Positions 15,418 through 20,158 of a DNA stretch of 20,158 bases are shown here, piece after piece. How positions within the stretch are numbered: the stretch's first letter is position 1; each line of letters starts with the position of its first letter. Made by a program: the position numbers and the translations under genes. This DNA is from CAXGUU01 sp964012875 (GTDB taxonomy: Bacteria > Pseudomonadota > Gammaproteobacteria > Ga0077536), in NCBI GenBank assembly GCA_964012875.1, contig CAXGUU010000021.1, forward strand, positions 1 to 20,158, read 5' to 3'. The notes under the pieces are model-generated. The model was not told the DNA's origin and did not search any database. It saw only the letters and a list, made by a program, of their open reading frames with translations.

Positions 15418-16545
15418 ATGGGTGTTCCGCTAGTCCAGCAATACCGCGTGGGTCGCTACATTCTCGGCCAGAAACTAAAACGCAACACTCACTACCCGTT
15501 GGTACTGATGCTTGAACCCTTGTTCCGCTGCAATCTGGCGTGTTCCGGTTGCGGCAAGATTGACTACCCTGACGAGATACTCAACAAGCGCCTGAGTTTC
15601 GACGACTGCATGCAGGCGATTGACGAATGCGGGGCGCCAATTGTCTCGATCGCGGGTGGCGAGCCGTTGATCCACAAGGAGATGCCGCAGATCGTTCAGG
15701 GCTACATCGATCGCCGTAAATTCGTTTACCTGTGCACAAACGCACTGTTACTCGATCGGGAAATGGACGACTACTCGCCGTCGCCCTATCTGACGTTCTC
15801 GGTGCACCTTGACGGCAATCGCGATCGCCACGATGCGTCGGTTTGCCGCGACGGCGTCTACGATAAGTGCGTTGCCGTCATCCGCAAAGCGCTGGACCGC
15901 GGTTTCAGGGTGACCGTTAACTGCACCCTGTTCCAGGGTGAAGCCGCCGATGAAGTCGCTGGTTTCATGGATGACATGATGGAACTGGGTGTCGAAGGCG
16001 TTACCATTTCGCCTGGATACTGGTACGAGCGCGCGCCACGACAGGACGTGTTTCTCAAGCGCCTCGGCAGCAAGCAGCTGTTCCGCAATCTGTTCGCCAT
16101 GGGCCGTGGACGTAAGTGGCGCTTCAACCAGTCGAGCCTGTACCTGGATTTCCTTGCCGGCAACCAGACCTATCACTGCACGCCGTGGGGCAATCCGACG
16201 CGGAACGTATTCGGCTGGCAGAAACCCTGCTACCTGCTCGTCGGCGAAGGTTACGCGTCCAGCTTCAAAGAATTGATCGAAGATACCGAATGGGATCGCT
16301 ATGGCACAGGTGTTAACCCCAAGTGTGCTGACTGCATGGTTCATTCCGGTTACGAAGCCACTGCCGTGAACGATACCTTCCGCCACCCCCTGAAAGCCGC
16401 GAAAGTTGCGCTCTTCGGGCCTCGAACAGAGGGTGATATGGCGCCTGAGGTCGAGTTCAAATACGACGATGAGCCGGAAACCAAACCGCAATTGGTCGCA
16501 GAATCGACGCCGAATAGCGGTTGCAACAAAAAGAGGGTTGCCTGA
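15418..16545 (+). CDS. hpnH: adenosylhopane synthase HpnH (radical SAM)
   Basis: This 375-residue radical SAM enzyme joins the 5'-deoxyadenosyl group to the hopene skeleton, giving adenosylhopane, the first C35 hopanoid and the substrate of HpnG. The cluster-binding motif is CNLACSGC, with Cys38, Cys42 and Cys45 in CxxxCxxC spacing. IAGGEPL (near 78-84) is the SAM-binding GGE motif. FSVHLDG and later cysteines in CTPWGNP, KPCYLL and KCADCMVHSG fit HpnH; the last group resembles the C-terminal Cys-rich region of related enzymes. The N-terminus MGVPLVQQYRVGRYI is typical for the family. AAGG ends 7 nt before the ATG and makes a good ribosome binding site. It leads the second hopanoid run, divergent from dxs. 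Confidence 0.95.
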   Translation: MGVPLVQQYRVGRYILGQKLKRNTHYPLVLMLEPLFRCNLACSGCGKIDYPDEILNKRLSFDDCMQAIDECGAPIVSIAGGEPLIHKEMPQIVQGYIDRRKFVYLCTNALLLDREMDDYSPSPYLTFSVHLDGNRDRHDASVCRDGVYDKCVAVIRKALDRGFRVTVNCTLFQGEAADEVAGFMDDMMELGVEGVTISPGYWYERAPRQDVFLKRLGSKQLFRNLFAMGRGRKWRFNQSSLYLDFLAGNQTYHCTPWGNPTRNVFGWQKPCYLLVGEGYASSFKELIEDTEWDRYGTGVNPKCADCMVHSGYEATAVNDTFRHPLKAAKVALFGPRTEGDMAPEVEFKYDDEPETKPQLVAESTPNSGCNKKRVA

Positions 16546-16627
16546 CAACGGTTTCACCTGGCGCCATTTATCGCCGTGGGTACTCCCGATTGGGTCTGCC
16601 ACAGATCATTTTTGAGGCCGCTTCGAA

Positions 16628-17737
16628 ATGTTTACCGCCGTAACGGCTGCCACGCTGATGTGGGTCGGACTGTTGCTCGTACCCTGGCGGCCATGGACAA
16701 CGGCTGAGCGGATTTCAGCCGGCTGCAGCGGAGGCGACGTTGCTTTAGACCACATTACGGCGCTGATTCCGGCGCGGGACGAAGCCGAGTGCATCGAACA
16801 GACGCTCAAAGCGCTAGATGCTCAGGGCAATCTCCACGAAATCATCCTCATCGACGACCAGAGCAGCGACGGCACGGGCGCAATTGCCCGGGGTCTTGAA
16901 CTGAGTGCGTTGAAAATCATTGACGGCACCGACCCGCCAACGGATTGGAGTGGAAAGCTCTGGGCGCTGGAACAAGGCGCGCGCGTCGCCACGTCAGAGT
17001 TCGTGCTGTTGATGGACGCAGATATCGAGCTGGAGCCGGATTTCCTGCCAAGCCTGGTGCAATTACAACGCGACCACGATCTTGCATTGACCTCTGTGAT
17101 GGCGCATTTGCATATGGGATCGATCTCAGAACGTTTATTGCTGCCCCCGTTTATATATTTCTTTAAGTTAATCTACCCCTTCAGCCTGTCAAACAAACCG
17201 ACTTCCAAGGTTGCCGCTGCCGCGGGTGGCCTTATTCTCTTAAGGAAAGCTGACCTCGAAATGATCGGCGGATTTAGCGCCCTGCACGACGCCATCATCG
17301 ACGATTGCACGCTGGCGAAACGGGTCAAATCGAACGGCGGCAAAACCTGGATCGGCCTCAGCCAGGACGTCAAAGCAGTACGACCCTATAGCACGCTCGC
17401 GGCTATCTGGAACATGGTTGCGCGGACCGCGTTCACTCAACTGCGCTACTCAACCGCGCTGCTGTTGGTTTGCACGGTACTGCTGGCCCTGTCGTTCCTG
17501 GCACCGGCGGTCGGCTTGCTTGCCGGTTCAGCCGAGGTTCAGGTCATGTCGCTGGGCGCCTATGCAGCCATGGGCTTGTCGTATTCGCCGACCGTTCGCT
17601 ATTACGGGTTGTCCCATCTGTGGATAATTACGCTACCACTGGCAGCAACGCTCTATCTGGCAATGACATGGACGTCTGCGTGGCGCTACTGGTCCGGTGA
17701 GCGGAGTCGCTGGAAGAATCGTAGTTATGAGCGCTAG
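16628..17737 (+). CDS. hpnB: hopene-associated glycosyltransferase HpnB (GT family 2)
   Basis: This 369-residue membrane-anchored family 2 glycosyltransferase has an N-terminal membrane segment (about 4-20) ending in LLLVPWRPW. The catalytic GT-A domain follows: ALIPARDEAE (45-54), IDDQSSDGTG (75-84), the metal/nucleotide-sugar DAD motif at 130-132, AAAGGLILLR and DDCTLAKRVK, which likely supplies the general base. Two or three hydrophobic C-terminal segments lie after about residue 275. The layout matches HpnB of hopanoid clusters, which is thought to modify the hopanoid head; its sugar and acceptor are not established as far as I know. GAGG about 10 nt before the ATG can serve as ribosome binding site. 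It follows hpnH by 82 nt and precedes hpnM by 62 nt. Confidence 0.9.
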   Translation: MFTAVTAATLMWVGLLLVPWRPWTTAERISAGCSGGDVALDHITALIPARDEAECIEQTLKALDAQGNLHEIILIDDQSSDGTGAIARGLELSALKIIDGTDPPTDWSGKLWALEQGARVATSEFVLLMDADIELEPDFLPSLVQLQRDHDLALTSVMAHLHMGSISERLLLPPFIYFFKLIYPFSLSNKPTSKVAAAAGGLILLRKADLEMIGGFSALHDAIIDDCTLAKRVKSNGGKTWIGLSQDVKAVRPYSTLAAIWNMVARTAFTQLRYSTALLLVCTVLLALSFLAPAVGLLAGSAEVQVMSLGAYAAMGLSYSPTVRYYGLSHLWIITLPLAATLYLAMTWTSAWRYWSGERSRWKNRSYER

Positions 17738-17799
17738 CGCCTTTAGACAACGATTAAAGGAACTTACCCGTCCCATAAGTATCGATTAAGCACAGGACT

Positions 17800-18408
17800 A
17801 TGGAACCTCGAACCTTGAAATTTGTTGTTATTTCCGCGCTTCTGAGCGTCGCGGCTTCATCACAACCAGCGACGGCCGAGCAGCCCACTGCCAGTGCCGT
17901 CGTAGAAACCTTGCATGCGTCTTTGCTTGAAGTGATGCGAGACGCTGAAGCACTAGGCTTTTCTGGCCGCTACGAGAAATTATCAGGTGTAGTCGCTAAC
18001 AATTTCGATTTCCCCACCATCGCCAAGGTTGTTACCGGCCGCAATTGGAAGACCGCCAGCGACGATCAGAAACGTTCATTTCTCGAGGTTTTTCAGCAGC
18101 TCAGTACCGCAACCTATGCGTCGAATTTCTCCGGCTACGGCGGAGAACAATTCAGAACCGTCTCAACAGAACCGATGCGTGGCGGCACGGTTGTGAAAAC
18201 CGAACTGGTAAAGACTGGCGGCGAAGCGATTTCGCTGAATTATATGTTGCGCGAAAACAACGAACGCTGGCAGATCGTGAATGTCACCGCGCAGGGAGTG
18301 TCGGATCTGTCCTTGAAGCGCGCCGAATACACCGCCGTCATAAACTTGGAAGGCCTTGATTCGCTTGTTGAAAAGCTACGCTCAAAAGTTTCTCAAATGG
18401 GACGCTGA
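17800..18408 (+). CDS. hpnM: HpnM, periplasmic MlaC/Ttg2D-family lipid-binding protein
   Basis: This 202-residue protein has a Sec-type signal peptide, hydrophobic at about 7-20, with likely cleavage after ATA at residue 26. The mature part matches the MlaC/Ttg2D (toluene tolerance) family: an N-terminal helical region, then VTGRNWKTASDDQKRSFLEVF near residues 79-99, a strand-rich part with VVKTELV, and WQIVNVTAQGVSD. MlaC proteins carry phospholipids between the membranes, and the hopanoid-cluster version is called HpnM. The choice over housekeeping MlaC rests on hpnH and hpnB upstream and on the lack of mlaBDEF genes nearby. AGGA lies only 2 nt before the ATG, a short spacing. The mlaA gene follows after 96 nt. 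Confidence 0.88.
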   Translation: MEPRTLKFVVISALLSVAASSQPATAEQPTASAVVETLHASLLEVMRDAEALGFSGRYEKLSGVVANNFDFPTIAKVVTGRNWKTASDDQKRSFLEVFQQLSTATYASNFSGYGGEQFRTVSTEPMRGGTVVKTELVKTGGEAISLNYMLRENNERWQIVNVTAQGVSDLSLKRAEYTAVINLEGLDSLVEKLRSKVSQMGR

Positions 18409-18504
18409 AGCACGTGAGGCGACAATCAGCATAGTGCGAATCAGCAACAGTTGTGGCAGTATTAACGCGATGACAAACGTACCCGCGGAATCCCGAAAAC
18501 TACG

Positions 18505-19260
18505 ATGATTCAAATTCGATCCTGGTTACCGCTATCGGCGGTGCTTCTCAGCCTGGCCTTTTTGTCGGGCTGCGTGTCTACAGTTACCAGTGACAATGGC
18601 GATCCACACGAATCAACCAACCGCAAGTTCTACGCGTTTAATGATTCCCTCGACAAGAACTTGCTGGAGCCCGTAGCCAAGACCTATGTCGATGTCACGC
18701 CAGACCCGGTCCGCGACGGAGTGACGAACTTTTTCGATAACGTTTCCTACCTGAACACCATCGCCAATGACCTGTTACAGGGGAAAGTCGGACGCTTTTT
18801 CCAGGATTCAGGGCGATTCGTCGTCAACAGCACCATTGGCCTGGGTGGCCTGTTCGATCCGGCGACCGGAATGGGCCTGCCTCAACAGAACGAGGATCTC
18901 GGCCAGACGTTTGGCACCTGGGGCGCCGGCGAAGGTGCCTACCTGATGCTGCCGTTGATGGGGCCGAGCTCTTACCGCGATATCGGGTCGCCAGTCATGG
19001 GCATACTTCTCAACCCGCTGACCTACCTGACACCGGTCGTGACGATACCCGCAGGGTTCGTCAATGCCGTGAATTCAAGGGCTAATCTGCTCGACGCCAC
19101 TCGTATTCGCGATCAGGCCGCGCTCGACCCGTATACCTTTGTCAGAGAAGCCTGGCGCCAACAGCGAGAGTTCGAGATCTACGATGGCAACCCGCCCGGC
19201 GATGGCTTTGAAGAGTACGTCGAAGGTGAGGGCGACGCGGCAATCCTCCGCGTCTACTGA
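18505..19260 (+). CDS. mlaA: MlaA/VacJ-family outer-membrane lipoprotein
   Basis: This 251-residue lipoprotein has a signal peptide ending in the lipobox LSGC (20-23), so the mature protein would begin at acylated Cys23. The residue after Cys is Val rather than Asp, consistent with outer-membrane sorting. The body has typical MlaA motifs: DPHESTNRKFYAFND (near 33-47), VRDGVTNFFDN, NSTIGLGGLFDPA (near 110-122), EDLGQTFGTWG and YLMLPLMGPSSYRD. MlaA forms a ring-like channel in the outer membrane and works with periplasmic MlaC to move misplaced lipids. Here it follows hpnM, an MlaC relative, suggesting a dedicated pair for hopanoids or other lipids; this is inference. The 96 nt before it shows no clear promoter. 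It converges on glcF across 83 nt. Confidence 0.93.
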   Translation: MIQIRSWLPLSAVLLSLAFLSGCVSTVTSDNGDPHESTNRKFYAFNDSLDKNLLEPVAKTYVDVTPDPVRDGVTNFFDNVSYLNTIANDLLQGKVGRFFQDSGRFVVNSTIGLGGLFDPATGMGLPQQNEDLGQTFGTWGAGEGAYLMLPLMGPSSYRDIGSPVMGILLNPLTYLTPVVTIPAGFVNAVNSRANLLDATRIRDQAALDPYTFVREAWRQQREFEIYDGNPPGDGFEEYVEGEGDAAILRVY

Positions 19261-19343
19261 GCGAGCCGCCGCGGGGACGGGGCACCCGAACCGTTTTGAC
19301 TCCACACACGCGGGTGAACGCGGCTACAAAGCGGCGCACCTGT

Positions 19344-20158
19344 TCAGCATAAATACGGCGCCAGAAATTCGAGCCAGTGTTTGACCGGCACGGACGCTTC
19401 GGCTGCCAGGTGGGTCTGACAGCCGATATTGGCAGTCACGATGACATCCGGGCGACCGGCCTCCAGATGGCCTAGTTTGCGCGTACGCAACGCATCCGCG
19501 GTCGCAGGGTGAAGTACCGAATAGCTGCCGGCGGATCCGCAACATAAGTGCGATTCGGGCGGTACTGTGACTGAAAACCCAAGCTCGGTCAGAACTTGCT
19601 CCAGGCGCCCGGAGAGTTTATGGCCGTGCTGCAGGCTACACGGTGCCTGGACGGCAATTCTGAGTGACTCCGGTGGTTGAACGTAAGGCTTCATGTCTTC
19701 TGGAGAAAGTAACTCGAGTGGATCACGGCAAAGTTCCGCAACCTGCGCGGCACGCTCGGCATAATCAGCATCATCGGCCAGCAGGCGACCGTACTCCTTG
19801 AGTTCGACGCCGCAGCCCGAGGATGTCGAAACCACCGCATCGGCGCCCGCCTCGATATGCGACCACCAGGCGTCGATATTGTTGCGCGCAAACGCTGCCG
19901 CAGCCTCGGTTTCACCAAGGTGATTCGACAAGGCCCCGCAACAGCCGTTTGAAGGTACCTCGACAAGCTCAATACCAAGGCGCGAGAACACGTGGGCGGC
20001 ACTGAAATCAATCCCGGGATTCAGCGCCGGTTGCGCGCAACCACCCAACAGAATTACGCGGCGCTGGCTGTCAGCAGCAATCGTTTGCGTCGCCCCAGCC
20101 GGTGTTGTGTTGAGACTCAATGTTTTCTTCAGGCCACGCGGCAACACGAATTTAAAAA
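19344..20158 (-). CDS. glcF: glycolate oxidase iron-sulfur subunit GlcF (partial, N-terminal part missing)
   Basis: The frame stays open to the window's right edge, so only the C-terminal 271 or so residues of a protein usually about 400 long are seen. A GTG at 20147 is in frame but is probably internal. Two cysteine-rich CCG domains are visible: LLGGCAQPALNP, SNGCCGAL and STSSGCGVELKEYG in the first, and APCSLQHG, SHLCCGSAGSYS and NIGCQTHL in the second. The pair is typical of GlcF and related subunits, which pass electrons from flavin subunits such as GlcD/GlcE. The N-terminal ferredoxin-like clusters would be encoded beyond the edge. VKHWLEFLAPY at the end also fits GlcF. The closest alternative is another CCG-domain subunit such as GlpC. 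It converges on mlaA and shows no link to hopanoids. Confidence 0.88.
   Translation of the reverse strand, partial: FKFVLPRGLKKTLSLNTTPAGATQTIAADSQRRVILLGGCAQPALNPGIDFSAAHVFSRLGIELVEVPSNGCCGALSNHLGETEAAAAFARNNIDAWWSHIEAGADAVVSTSSGCGVELKEYGRLLADDADYAERAAQVAELCRDPLELLSPEDMKPYVQPPESLRIAVQAPCSLQHGHKLSGRLEQVLTELGFSVTVPPESHLCCGSAGSYSVLHPATADALRTRKLGHLEAGRPDVIVTANIGCQTHLAAEASVPVKHWLEFLAPYLC

Noticed and set aside
15748..16602. 284-codon open frame on the minus strand
   Set aside because: It is antisense to hpnH, which carries the radical SAM motif CxxxCxxC; no motif is visible in the reverse product.
19261..19343. terminator between converging mlaA and glcF
   Set aside because: Only a 4-bp stem (CGGG/CCCG) followed by a weak TTTT is visible, too little to call.

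Overview
The window is about 20 kb of moderately high-GC bacterial DNA, densely packed with genes. It looks like a gammaproteobacterium that makes extended (C35) hopanoids, inferred from gene content and the one-piece squalene synthase; the genus cannot be named from this stretch. All genes have similar base composition, so no segment stands out as recently acquired. I found no rRNA, tRNA, CRISPR array or insertion sequence.

Layout. At the left edge is the possible tail of a + strand gene (to 83). A Tat-exported amidohydrolase on the minus strand follows (127-1539). A long + strand run then begins at a divergent promoter region: squalene synthase (1668), the hopanoid phosphorylase hpnG (2768), the RND-type transporter hpnN (3448), a CDP-alcohol phosphatidyltransferase (6039) and the hopanoid-associated epimerase hpnA (6695). 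The links from hpnG to hpnA overlap by 1-4 nt. After a 93-nt gap comes a phosphonate block: a prolyl-hydroxylase-like Fe(II)/2-oxoglutarate oxygenase (7784), a free-standing nucleotidyltransferase (8589), a PEP mutase fused to a second nucleotidyltransferase (9336), phosphonopyruvate decarboxylase (10973) and 2-aminoethylphosphonate transaminase (12133). Converging on it is dxs (minus strand, 15142-13247). dxs shares a divergent 275-nt control region with a second + strand hopanoid run: hpnH (15418), hpnB (16628), hpnM (17800) and mlaA (18505). A converging partial glcF on the minus strand runs off the right edge.

How the genes fit together. Dxs starts the MEP route to isoprenoid precursors and squalene synthase joins two farnesyl diphosphates. 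HpnH adds adenosine to the hopene skeleton and HpnG removes adenine. HpnA and HpnB probably act on the side chain. HpnN, HpnM and MlaA move lipids through the envelope. Squalene-hopene cyclase (shc) and the side-chain aminotransferase (hpnO) are not in the window and must lie elsewhere.

The most interesting point is the complete route from PEP to 2-aminoethylphosphonate (AEP), plus nucleotidyltransferases able in principle to make CMP-AEP and a CDP-alcohol phosphatidyltransferase that could pass the headgroup to a lipid alcohol. The last enzyme is translationally coupled between two hopanoid genes. Together they suggest a phosphonate-headgroup lipid, possibly a phosphono-hopanoid. That product is inference; the enzyme families are well supported by visible motifs.
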